From Aquisphaera insulae (GTDB taxonomy: Bacteria > Planctomycetota > Planctomycetia > Isosphaerales > Isosphaeraceae): a stretch of DNA of 41,366 bases. Positions 32,439-40,536 of this stretch are shown piece by piece. Position 1 is the first letter of the stretch, and each line of letters opens with the position of its first letter. The notes under the pieces were generated by a model that made no database searches, was not told where the DNA came from, and saw only the letters and a list, made by a program, of their open reading frames with translations. The stretch spans positions 1 to 41,366 of the forward strand of contig NZ_JAALJH010000082.1 in the NCBI RefSeq assembly GCF_011064615.1, in the 5' to 3' direction. Position numbers and translations under genes: made by a program.

Positions 32439-34931
32439 TCATCTCACCCGCGAGTACTCGAGGATGACGGCGCCCGGCCGCTCGTCAATCGTCACGGACA
32501 GGCCGCGATCCATCAAGTCCGTGCCGGAGAAGGTCCGGGGAGGATCGCTGCGGTCGAGGTCGCGGATGCTGTAGGTCGCCTGCGAGTCGAGGCCGCGGAG
32601 CGGCAGCCGGGCGGTCTCGTAGGGGCTCGACCCGTGGCGGAAGGCCTGGACGTGGCCGCGGCCCTGTTCCGGGACGTCGAACTGCCAGGCCATCCAGGCC
32701 GTCGGCGAACGGTCGTAGGGCGTGAGCGGATAGTAGTCGGCCAGGTACGACGTCCGCAGCTCCGTCCACCGCGAGAGATTGCGCCGGGCCTCCTCCAGGT
32801 TCAGGCCGGACTGCCGCATGTCCAGGCAGACCGTGACGTGCGGGCAGACCTGGCTGTAACATCCGTAACGCGACGTCGGCACCGCGGCCGTGCCGTAGAA
32901 CGGGAGCCAGAGGGCGACGCCGTAGGTATGCCCCTGCTGGCCTTCGGGCTCGATCAGGTAGTCGCTCCGGAGCAGCGGGACGGACCGCCGCATCGTCTCG
33001 AGGTCGTTGCGGCGGCCTCCGCTGGCGCACGAATCGATGAGCATGCCGGGATGGCGGCGGCGGAGCTCATCCCAGTAGGCCAGGTAGCCCTGGATGTGGT
33101 GATTCTCGGTCGCTCCCCGGCGGTCGGATGCGTCGTTCTTCCGCCAGTAGTCGAGCGGATCGATGTTGAAGTCCTGGCGGTAGAGGTCGATGCCCTGGCC
33201 GACGATCAGGCCGTCGACATGCTCGGTCAGCCAGCGCAAGGCGTCGGGGTTGCCCAGGTCGAGGAGGCCGCCGGCCTTGCCGCCGAGGATCCAGCCCGGA
33301 TGCTCGGTCGCCAGCCACGTCCCGCCGGCCACGCGTTCGGGCTCGAACCAGACGATCGAGCGGATGCCCTTCGCGTGGGCGTGATCGGTGATCGACCTCA
33401 GGCCGCCGGGGAACCGCGCCAGGTCGACTTCCCACGTCCCGGTCTCCGGCCAGCCCGTCTTCTGGACGTACCAGCCGGCGTCCATCCACCAGTAGTCGAG
33501 CCGGATCCCCTCGGCGTCGTAGCGGTCGATGAACATTTTCTGATTCGCGTCGTTGGCGTGGATCATCTCGCCGAACTGCCAGGAGCTGCACGCCGCGAGC
33601 TGGGGCGCGACGGCCTTGCCGCCGGGCCTGGGGAGGTTGTGGGCCGTCATCCACCGCCGCCAGACGTTCTGGGCAGCGAGCCAGTCTCCCTCGTAGAACT
33701 GGAGGACCATCAGCGGCGTGCGGATCGTCTCGCCCGGCCTGAGGCTCAGGTGCGTGAGCTCCTGACCGGCGCGGATCGCCACGGCGCCCGAAGGCTGCGC
33801 GGTGAACTCGGCCGCCCACTGGCCGGGCCAGCCGACGACGACGAGTGCGCCCCGCCCGGCGCGTGGCCATTCCAGGTTGAAGTACGGCATCCACGGGTCG
33901 GTCCCGCGGCCGGCGCGAGGGGCGAATGGCCTCGGCTCGCCCGGCTTGAGGGTCGCGGCCAGGGGCTCGTAGTCGATCGGCTCGCAGACCGACCCCCGCT
34001 GGTAGTGGAGGGTCGCATCCCCGGCGAGGCCCGACGCGAGGCTCGCGTCGAGTCCCCGGATCGCCTCGACGATCGGCGTCGGCTTCGCGCCGCGGTTGGT
34101 CAGCTCGACCGTCCATTCGACGGTCGGGAAGTCGCGGTAGAGGATCCCCTTGCGGCGGACCTCCAGGCCGGTGGCGGGGTCGGTCCAGGCCTGCTCGTAC
34201 TGCGTCCGAGCGGGGTCGAGCTCGCGCGAGGTCCGCCGCGTCGGCCAGCTCGCGAGGAGGCCCGCGGATGGCTTGCCGCCGTAGACGAACGAGAACTCGG
34301 GCCGGGCGTCGATCGCCGGAGGTTCGCCGATCTCCGTCAGGTCGCCGAGCCGGAGCGTCTTGCCGTCCGCGAGCAGGACGCTCGCGTCGGCCCAGTCGGA
34401 TTGATCGCAACTGATGCCGTCGCCGCCGTCGTTGATCTGGAGGTGGAAGGCCGCGGCGCCTCCCAGCGGGACGTCCACGGTGACGGGCTGGTCGCCCTCG
34501 CGGAGCAGGGGGGATCGGAACAGCTCCCTGTCCCCGGCGCGGACCGCGAACACGACGCTGCCGCGACCGCCGCTCGTCTGCTCGTTGCTATCGACGCCGA
34601 CGACCGCGTGGAACGATTTCGCGGGGCCCGGCAGGCGGATTTCGACGTCGCTGTTCGCGTGGCAATACAGCCCGCTGGCGAACGTCTTGCCCGCGAGGTT
34701 GAGGGGGCCGCCGTTCCGGCGGTTGCGCTGGACAGGGTCGTTGTTGGCGACCACCCGGAACCCGATCTTCGGCTCCACCGGCGTGACCTTGCCCGCGAAC
34801 TTCGCCTCGGCCCAGCGTTTCGCCCGGGCCAGCTCGTTGGGGCCGGGGCCCGAAGCATGGACCGGGGCCGCGATCATCAGGGATAACCCCGCAAGGGACG
34901 CGAGGGTTGAGGATGCCCGACGTGGCATCAT
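32439..34931 (-). CDS. Secreted alpha-galactosidase, GH36-type with NPCBM domain
   Basis: An 830-residue exported glycosidase. Signal peptide about residues 1-26 (MMPRRASSTLASLAGLSLMIAAPVHA). Residues about 50-200 form an NPCBM galactose-binding-like domain (FRVVANNDPVQRNRRNGGPLNL, FASGLYCHANSDVEIRLPG, SFHAVVGVDSNEQTSGGRGSVVFAV). A GH36-like beta-sandwich follows, then the catalytic barrel: YWWMDAGWYVQKTGWPETGTW, IVWFEPERV, LYRQDFNIDPLDYW with nucleophile D587, and DSCASGGRRNDLETM with acid/base D643. A C-terminal all-beta domain closes the protein. It probably removes alpha-galactose outside the membrane. The start is taken at the first of two adjacent ATGs (34931). It is divergent from the aldo/keto reductase-dehydrogenase-fucosidase operon, suggesting common use on fucose- and galactose-containing glycans (inference). 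Confidence 0.85.
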   Translation of the reverse strand: MMPRRASSTLASLAGLSLMIAAPVHASGPGPNELARAKRWAEAKFAGKVTPVEPKIGFRVVANNDPVQRNRRNGGPLNLAGKTFASGLYCHANSDVEIRLPGPAKSFHAVVGVDSNEQTSGGRGSVVFAVRAGDRELFRSPLLREGDQPVTVDVPLGGAAAFHLQINDGGDGISCDQSDWADASVLLADGKTLRLGDLTEIGEPPAIDARPEFSFVYGGKPSAGLLASWPTRRTSRELDPARTQYEQAWTDPATGLEVRRKGILYRDFPTVEWTVELTNRGAKPTPIVEAIRGLDASLASGLAGDATLHYQRGSVCEPIDYEPLAATLKPGEPRPFAPRAGRGTDPWMPYFNLEWPRAGRGALVVVGWPGQWAAEFTAQPSGAVAIRAGQELTHLSLRPGETIRTPLMVLQFYEGDWLAAQNVWRRWMTAHNLPRPGGKAVAPQLAACSSWQFGEMIHANDANQKMFIDRYDAEGIRLDYWWMDAGWYVQKTGWPETGTWEVDLARFPGGLRSITDHAHAKGIRSIVWFEPERVAGGTWLATEHPGWILGGKAGGLLDLGNPDALRWLTEHVDGLIVGQGIDLYRQDFNIDPLDYWRKNDASDRRGATENHHIQGYLAYWDELRRRHPGMLIDSCASGGRRNDLETMRRSVPLLRSDYLIEPEGQQGHTYGVALWLPFYGTAAVPTSRYGCYSQVCPHVTVCLDMRQSGLNLEEARRNLSRWTELRTSYLADYYPLTPYDRSPTAWMAWQFDVPEQGRGHVQAFRHGSSPYETARLPLRGLDSQATYSIRDLDRSDPPRTFSGTDLMDRGLSVTIDERPGAVILEYSRVR

Positions 34932-35325
34932 GACGAGCCTGCCTTTCCTGTCGTGCGGGTCGAGGACGGGTCCTCGATGCGTGGGAGGGTCTGGAAGGAG
35001 GGCGAGGGCCGGGGCCGTGTGGCAGGTGTCTGGGGGCGGAGATCCGACCCCCGACATCGGCCAGTATCGCCGATGGAGTCGACCGCGGCGAGATCCTACC
35101 GGGACATCCCGATTTCAGGACCGGCCCGGCCTACCACGGATGACACGGATGGAAGACATCGGGCCGGGAGTACCATGGCTTGGAGGCGTCTGCCCCCTTT
35201 GTGGTCGATCCGGGAGCCTGTAGGCTAGAACGAGCTGGGCCGTCGGGCCAACGTGCCGGCCGTGGCGGCCGTCCAGGATGCGATCGAGCCATCACCATGG
35301 CCGGCCTTGGAGGAAAGGGAACGCG
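34932..35325. other. Divergent promoter region of the glycosidase locus
   Basis: This gap separates the divergent alpha-galactosidase gene and the aldo/keto reductase operon and should carry promoters for both. A weak candidate on the plus strand is TTGTGG (35199-35204) and TAGGCT (35221-35226), spaced by 16. Two tandem 9-mers (CACGGATGA then CACGGATGG, 35135-35152) resemble a small repeat seen in many bacterial intergenic regions. No palindromic operator stands out. Confidence 0.45.
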
Positions 35326-36375
35326 GTGGGAAGCACGAGTCACGACCGGGCCTTCCGGATCGATCCCGAGGGCGTGGACCCCGCGGCGGTCCCCTCCCGG
35401 ACGCTCGCGAGCGGGGCCAGGATCCCGAGCATCGGCCTGGGGACTTTCGGCTCGGATAAGTACGACGCGGGGCAGGTCGCCGCGGCCGTGCTCGACGCGG
35501 CCGGCGTCGGCTACCGGCACTTCGACTGCGCCTCGGTGTACGGCAACGAGGCCGAGGTCGGCCGGTCGCTCCGCGCGATCCTGGGCGGGGGCGTGAAGCG
35601 GGAAGACCTCTGGATCACCTCCAAACTCTGGAACGACAAGCACGCCGAGGCCGACGTGATCCCGTCGTGCGAGGCGTCGCTCCGGGACCTGGGGCTCGAT
35701 TACCTGGACCTCTACCTCGTCCACTGGCCGTTCCCGAACTACCACCCGCCGGGCTGCGACGTCAGCTCGCGGAGTGCGGACGCGAAGCCGTATATTCATG
35801 AAAACTACATGAAAACCTGGCGGCAGATGGAGGCCCTCGTCGATCGGGGCCTGGTGCGGCACATCGGCACGTCGAACATGACGATCCCCAAGCTGCGGCT
35901 GGTCCTCCGCGACGCCCGGATCCGGCCGGCCTGCAATGAGATGGAATTGCACCCCCACTTCCAGCAGCCCGAGCTGTTCGACTTCGTCGCGGCGAATGGA
36001 ATCCTGCCGATCGGCTACTCCCCGATCGGCTCGCCGAGCCGGCCGGAGCGGGACCGGACGGCCGAGGACACCGTGGACACCGAGGACCCGGTCATCGTCC
36101 GGATCGCCGAACGGCTGGGCGTGCATCCGGCCGTCGTCTGCATCAAGTGGGCGGTGCAGCGGGGGCAGGTCCCGATCCCGTTCTCCGTGAAGCGGCCGCA
36201 GTACCTCGCCGCGCTCCAGGCCGTGGCGGGCGGGCCGCTCTCCGATCGCGACATGGCCGACATCGCGGCGATCGACCGGGGCTGTCGGCTCATCAAGGGC
36301 CAGGTCTTCCTCTGGAAGGAAGGGCAGTCCTGGGAGGACCTCTGGGACCCGAACGGCGAGATCACGCCCCCGTGA
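35326..36375 (+). CDS. Aldo/keto reductase (sugar-locus AKR)
   Basis: A 349-residue NADPH-dependent TIM-barrel enzyme. The catalytic tetrad is D67 and Y72 (HFDCASVYGNE), K100 (ITSKLWNDK) and H133 (LYLVHWPF), typical of aldose-reductase-like AKRs. Other landmarks are GTSNMTIPKLRLVL, QVEL-like NEMELHPHFQQPELFDF, and the cofactor loop VPIPFSVKRPQYL. The start is taken as GTG at 35326 with GGGA five bases and GGAGG twelve bases upstream. Two upstream ATGs are either out of frame or add residues without homology. It is the first gene of an operon with a Zn dehydrogenase and a GH29 fucosidase, so it probably reduces or oxidises a sugar such as L-fucose or a keto-sugar (inference). Confidence 0.85.
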   Translation: MGSTSHDRAFRIDPEGVDPAAVPSRTLASGARIPSIGLGTFGSDKYDAGQVAAAVLDAAGVGYRHFDCASVYGNEAEVGRSLRAILGGGVKREDLWITSKLWNDKHAEADVIPSCEASLRDLGLDYLDLYLVHWPFPNYHPPGCDVSSRSADAKPYIHENYMKTWRQMEALVDRGLVRHIGTSNMTIPKLRLVLRDARIRPACNEMELHPHFQQPELFDFVAANGILPIGYSPIGSPSRPERDRTAEDTVDTEDPVIVRIAERLGVHPAVVCIKWAVQRGQVPIPFSVKRPQYLAALQAVAGGPLSDRDMADIAAIDRGCRLIKGQVFLWKEGQSWEDLWDPNGEITPP

Positions 36376-36432
36376 GGCCGGCTCGCGAGCGTCCGGGCGG
36401 AAGATGACGGGAACCGTGGGAAGGATCATGCG

Positions 36433-37497
36433 ATGAGCGACAAGGCGGCGACCATGACGGGCGTCGTGCTGCCCGGCGACAGCACGGTGAAGTTCCGGGA
36501 ATACGAGATACCGGAACCGGGCCATGGCCAGGTCCTGGTGAAGATGAAGGCGTCCTCCATCTGCGGGAGCGACATCCGGGCCATCTACCGCGAACACCTG
36601 GGCAAGGGGCCGGAGGGCTACCAGGGGGTGATCGCGGGGCACGAGCCGTGCGGCCAGGTGGTCAAGGCCGGCCCCGGCTGCAAGCGGTTCGGGCCGGGGG
36701 ACCGGGTGGTGATCTACCACATCTCCGGCTGCGGCGTCTGCGACGAGTGCCAGCACGGTTACATGATCAGTTGCCGGGATCAATCCCGGGCCGCCTACGG
36801 CTGGCAGCGCGACGGCGGCCACGCGCCCTACCTGCTCGCGGAGGAGAACACCTGCATCCGCCTGCCGGACTCGCTCTCCTACATCGACGGGGCGCTCTGT
36901 GCCTGCGGATTCGGCACGGCGTACGAGGCCCTGCGGAGGATGCAGGTCAGCGGGCAGGACCGGCTCCTGATCACCGGGATGGGCCCCGTCGGGCTGGCCG
37001 CGGCGATGCTCGGGCGGGCGCTCGGCGCCTCGACGATCATCGGCACGGACCTCTCGGATTCCCGCCTCGGGCTGGCCGTCGATCTCGGGCTGGTGGACCT
37101 GGCCCTGAAGGCGGACGACTCGGCACTCGACCGGGTCCTGAAGCAGACCGGGGGCCACGGCTGCGAGGCGAGCATCGATTGCTCCGGCGCCGCCCCGGCT
37201 CGGCTGCTGGCCCTCCAGGGGACGCGCGACTGGGGCCGCTGCGCGTTCGTCGGCGAGGGGGGCACGGTGAGCTTCGAGGTCTCGAAATACCTCATCCACA
37301 AGCAGATCACCCTGTTCGGCTCGTGGGTGACCTCGCTCAGGCACATGGAGGAGCTGGTCGAGCGGCTCGACCGCTGGAAGATCCATCCCGACCGAACATG
37401 CACCGTCCGCCTCCCCCTCTCCGAGGCCGCGAGGGCCTACGAACTGGCCGCCGACGGCCAGACGGGCAAGGTCTGCATCGTCCACGAGGAGCCCTGA
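36433..37497 (+). CDS. Zinc-dependent MDR dehydrogenase
   Basis: A 354-residue medium-chain dehydrogenase/reductase. The catalytic zinc ligands are visible as C44 (SSICGSD), H70 and E71 (GHEPCG). The structural-zinc cysteines are C100, C103, C106 and C114 (GCGVCDECQHGYMISC). The nucleotide-binding Rossmann motif is ITGMGPVGLAAAMLGRALGA, followed by IGTDLSDSR. The loop D-S-R after the second strand fits NAD(H) preference. It probably acts on a polyol or sugar such as L-fuco- or D-threo-aldose, given the neighbouring fucosidase (inference). The ATG at 36433 is preceded by GGGAAGGAT. The next gene starts three bases after the stop, so cotranscription is very likely. Confidence 0.85.
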   Translation: MSDKAATMTGVVLPGDSTVKFREYEIPEPGHGQVLVKMKASSICGSDIRAIYREHLGKGPEGYQGVIAGHEPCGQVVKAGPGCKRFGPGDRVVIYHISGCGVCDECQHGYMISCRDQSRAAYGWQRDGGHAPYLLAEENTCIRLPDSLSYIDGALCACGFGTAYEALRRMQVSGQDRLLITGMGPVGLAAAMLGRALGASTIIGTDLSDSRLGLAVDLGLVDLALKADDSALDRVLKQTGGHGCEASIDCSGAAPARLLALQGTRDWGRCAFVGEGGTVSFEVSKYLIHKQITLFGSWVTSLRHMEELVERLDRWKIHPDRTCTVRLPLSEAARAYELAADGQTGKVCIVHEEP

Positions 37498-37500
37498 TCG

Positions 37501-39495
37501 ATGATGAGCCACTCTCCCTCCCGTTCGTGGTCGTTCACGCGGCCGCATCCCGAGTTTGCCCTGGTCGTCACGCTGATCGCCGCCCTCGCGTCGCCGGGTC
37601 GCGCCGGGGCCCAGGCCCCGACGGTCACCCCCGGACCGTTTCAGGCCACGTCCGATTCGCTTAAGGCGTATGCGTATCCGGACTGGTTCCGCGACGCCAA
37701 GCTGGGGATCTGGGCCCACTGGGGACCGCAGTCCGTCCCGATGTTCGGCGACTGGTACGCCCGCCAGCTCTACCAGCAGGGTCATCCGCAGTACAAGGAC
37801 CACCTGGAGCATTTCGGCCATCCGTCGAAGACCGGGTACAAGGACCTGATCCCGCTCTGGAAGGCGGAGAAGTGGGATCCGGATCGACTGATGGATCTCT
37901 ACAAGAAGGCCGGCGCCCGGTACTTCGTCAGCATGGGAGTCCATCACGACAACTTCGACCTCTGGAACTCGACGCATCACGCCTGGAATGCCGTGAAGAT
38001 GGGGCCGCATCGGGACGTCGTCGGCGACTGGCAGAAGGCGGCCCGGAAGCGCGGCCTGAAGTTCGGCGTCTCCGAGCACCTGGGCGCCAGCTTCACCTGG
38101 TTCCAGGACAGCCACAGGTCGGACAAGACCGGGCCGCTGGCCGGCGTCCCGTATGATGGCGCCGATCCCAAGTACCAGGACCTCTACCATCCGCCGGCCG
38201 CGGCCGACGACACCGGCTGGTACAGCAAGGATCCGCGCTGGCAGGGCGAGTGGTTCGCCCGGATCAGGGACCTCGTCGACCAGTACCAGCCGGATTTGCT
38301 CTACACCGACGGCGCCCACCCGTTCCAGAACGAGGTCGGCCTCTCCCTGATCGCCCACCTCTACAACGCGAGCGCCGCCCGGCACGGCGGCACGCCCGAC
38401 GTCGTCTACACGTGCAAGGAGAAGTCCGACGGCCGGTGGGTCGAGGACCTGGAGCGCGGGGTCATGCCGGGCATCCGCCCGCACCCGTGGCAGACGGATA
38501 CGTCGATCGGCGACTGGTTCTACAACCGGACCTGGAAATATCGCGACGCCGGCTGGGTGATCACGATGCTCGTGGACATCGTCAGCAAGAATGGCAATCT
38601 GCTGATCAACGTCGTCCAGCGCCCCGACGGCAGCCTCGACCCGCAGGCGGAGGAGACCCTCGCGGAGATGGCGAGCTGGATCGCGATCAACGGCGAGGGG
38701 ATCTACGGGACCCGCCCCTGGCTGATCCACGGCGAGGGGCCCATCCGCGCCCGCGGCGGCCACTTCCGGGAGGACTTCGCCTACTCGGCCCGGGACATCC
38801 GGTTCACCGCCAAGGGGGACGTGCTCTACGCCTTCGCCATGGGCTGGCCGGCCGACGGCAAGCTCCTGATCCGTTCGCTGGGGCGCTATCCCGGCGTCAC
38901 GGGCAGGATCGACGAGGTTACCCTGCTCGGCCACGGCGGCCCGCTCCGTTTCAACCACGACGAGGCGGGCCTGGCCGTCGACCTGCCGGCCACCGCCCCG
39001 TGCCGGTATGCCGTCGCCCTGAAGATCCGCGGCGCGGACCTCCGCGGGTTCAAGCCCGAGCTCGCCCCCTCGCAATCGATCGTGATCGCGCCCGATGCCG
39101 CGGGCAAGATTGCCCTCGACGCGGACAGGGCGGAGCTCCACGGCGACCAGATCAAGGTCGAGGAGAAGATGGGCAAGGCGAACATCGGCTTCTGGGATCG
39201 GCCCGAGGATCACGCCTCGTGGAAGGTGAAGTTCCCCGCGGCGGGCAAGTATCGGGTCGCCGTCACCGCGGCGACGATCGCCCCCGACGCCAGGGTCCTG
39301 CTGGACGTGGCCGGCAGCACGCTGTCGATCGCGCCGGAGAACACCGGCGGCTGGGACGTCTTCCATGACTCCTCGGCCGGGACGATCGACGTGCCGCGTG
39401 CCGGCGAGCTCGAGGTCGCGCTGCGGCCGGCGGGCCGGACGAATTGGCGGCCGATCAACGTCCGCGCGGTGACGTTGACTCCCGAGGGCCGGTGA
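37501..39495 (+). CDS. Secreted alpha-L-fucosidase, GH29
   Basis: A 664-residue glycosidase. The N-terminus holds a basic segment and a hydrophobic stretch (FALVVTLIAALASPGRAGAQA, cleavage near residue 38), so it is exported. The GH29 barrel begins WFRDAKLGIWAHWGPQSVP and includes FVSMGVHHDNFDLW (His-His pair binding fucose) and YTDGAHPF with nucleophile D270. C-terminal to the barrel is a beta-sandwich and, from about residue 540, a galactose-binding-like module (ALDADRAELHGDQIKVEEKMGKANIGFWDRPEDHASWKVKFPAAGKYRVAV). It releases L-fucose from glycan ends. The first of two adjacent ATGs (37501) follows GGAG by nine bases and starts three bases after the dehydrogenase stop. Three hairpins follow the gene. 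Confidence 0.9.
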   Translation: MMSHSPSRSWSFTRPHPEFALVVTLIAALASPGRAGAQAPTVTPGPFQATSDSLKAYAYPDWFRDAKLGIWAHWGPQSVPMFGDWYARQLYQQGHPQYKDHLEHFGHPSKTGYKDLIPLWKAEKWDPDRLMDLYKKAGARYFVSMGVHHDNFDLWNSTHHAWNAVKMGPHRDVVGDWQKAARKRGLKFGVSEHLGASFTWFQDSHRSDKTGPLAGVPYDGADPKYQDLYHPPAAADDTGWYSKDPRWQGEWFARIRDLVDQYQPDLLYTDGAHPFQNEVGLSLIAHLYNASAARHGGTPDVVYTCKEKSDGRWVEDLERGVMPGIRPHPWQTDTSIGDWFYNRTWKYRDAGWVITMLVDIVSKNGNLLINVVQRPDGSLDPQAEETLAEMASWIAINGEGIYGTRPWLIHGEGPIRARGGHFREDFAYSARDIRFTAKGDVLYAFAMGWPADGKLLIRSLGRYPGVTGRIDEVTLLGHGGPLRFNHDEAGLAVDLPATAPCRYAVALKIRGADLRGFKPELAPSQSIVIAPDAAGKIALDADRAELHGDQIKVEEKMGKANIGFWDRPEDHASWKVKFPAAGKYRVAVTAATIAPDARVLLDVAGSTLSIAPENTGGWDVFHDSSAGTIDVPRAGELEVALRPAGRTNWRPINVRAVTLTPEGR

Positions 39496-39528
39496 TCGAC
39501 TGCGGCGTGATGCCGCGGCGAGATGAAA

Positions 39529-39578
39529 CGAGCCGCGTCGTCGAACGGGGGGTCATGTCCCGTCGGCGACGCGGCTCG
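39529..39578. terminator. Hairpin 1 of 3 downstream of fucosidase
   Basis: CGAGCCGCGTCG (39529-39540) pairs perfectly over 12 bp with CGACGCGGCTCG (39567-39578). The loop contains a smaller stem ACGGG/CCCGT (39545-39549 with 39559-39563). It sits between convergent genes (fucosidase stop 39495, HAD stop 39661) and would work for both strands. Confidence 0.65.
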
Positions 39579-39583
39579 GAGGC

Positions 39584-39603
39584 TTCCCTGTTCCGACAGG
39601 GAA
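39584..39603. terminator. Hairpin 2 of 3 downstream of fucosidase
   Basis: TTCCCTG (39584-39590) pairs with CAGGGAA (39597-39603) with a 6-nt loop TTCCGA. It lies six bases after hairpin 1. Confidence 0.55.
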
Positions 39604-39606
39604 AAG

Positions 39607-39635
39607 TCGATCGGACCGGGTCAGAGTCCGATCGA
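39607..39635. terminator. Hairpin 3 of 3 downstream of fucosidase
   Basis: TCGATCGGAC (39607-39616) pairs perfectly with GTCCGATCGA (39626-39635) over 10 bp with a 9-nt loop. No T-run follows on either strand. Confidence 0.6.
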
Positions 39636-39660
39636 TGCGAGTGGTATCACCGTTCGCCGC

Positions 39661-40536
39661 CTAGAATGATGTGGCCGCGAGGGGCCGGCGACGAGGGCGA
39701 TGGGACGGGCGTTGCACGGGGGCCGCCGGGACGTCGGGCTCGTCATCCCGGGCGGCGTTGAATTCGGCCTCGAGCCGGTGCGGGTCCAGGTCGGCGATCG
39801 ACGGCACGACCCGGTCCGGCCGGTAGGCGTAGCGGGCGAGGTCCTCGGCGCGGGTGCTGCCGCTGAGGACCAGGATGGTCTTGTAGTTGAGCTGGACGCC
39901 CCCCAGGATGTCGGTGTCCATCGTGTCGCCGATGACGACGGTCTGGTCGGTGGGGAGGGCGAGCTCCTTGCGGGCGGCGCGGAGCATCACCGGGCTGGGC
40001 TTGCCCACGCTGAACGCCTTCAGGCCGCTGGCGGTCTCGAGCATGGCGACCGTGGCCCCGCAGCCGGGCCGGATGCCGTCGTTGTGCGTCGGGCAATTCG
40101 GGTCCAGGTTGGTGGCGACGAGCTTGGCGCCGCCGCGGATCATGCCGAGCGCGGCCTCGAGCAGCTCGAAGCTGACGGTGCGGCCCTCGCCCACGACGAC
40201 GTAATCCGGGTCCTTGTCCACGATCGCGTAGCCGTTCTCGTGGAGCGCCGTGAGCAGGCCCCCCTCGCCGATGACGAACGCGGTGCCGTGGGGCTTCTGC
40301 TGGGACAGGAATCGCGCCGTGGCCATGGCGCAGGTGAAAATATGGTGAGAGGTGACGTCGATCCCCAGCCGCTGGAGGCGGGTGGCGACGTCGCGGCGGG
40401 TGCGCTGGCTGTTGTTGGTCAGGAAGAGGAAGGGGATGTTCGCCTCGCGAAGTCCATTCACGAATCGATCCGCGCCGGGGATCAACTGCCCCCCGCGATA
40501 GATCACGCCATCCATGTCGATCAGGTAGCCAAGCAT
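39661..40536 (-). CDS. NagD-like HAD-superfamily phosphatase, 291 aa
   Basis: The HAD motifs are clear: motif I LIDMDGVIY (D7, D9), motif II FLTNNSQRT (Thr/Asn), the class II cap region (VVGEGRTVSFELLEAAL, KLVATNLDPNCP), the lysine in SVGKPSP and motif IV VIGDTMDTDI. This matches the NagD/AraL/Pho2 group, which dephosphorylates nucleotides or phosphosugars in the cytosol. The exact substrate cannot be read. The C-terminus carries an unusual basic tail, VQRPSHRPRRRPLAATSF, after the fold ends. The ATG at 40536 has a distant GAGG about eleven bases upstream. It converges on the fucosidase operon with a hairpin-rich gap. Confidence 0.85.
   Translation of the reverse strand: MLGYLIDMDGVIYRGGQLIPGADRFVNGLREANIPFLFLTNNSQRTRRDVATRLQRLGIDVTSHHIFTCAMATARFLSQQKPHGTAFVIGEGGLLTALHENGYAIVDKDPDYVVVGEGRTVSFELLEAALGMIRGGAKLVATNLDPNCPTHNDGIRPGCGATVAMLETASGLKAFSVGKPSPVMLRAARKELALPTDQTVVIGDTMDTDILGGVQLNYKTILVLSGSTRAEDLARYAYRPDRVVPSIADLDPHRLEAEFNAARDDEPDVPAAPVQRPSHRPRRRPLAATSF

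Noticed and set aside
35131..39366. Long open frame antisense to the fucosidase operon
   Set aside because: Same effect of codon bias; three recognisable enzymes are encoded on the other strand.
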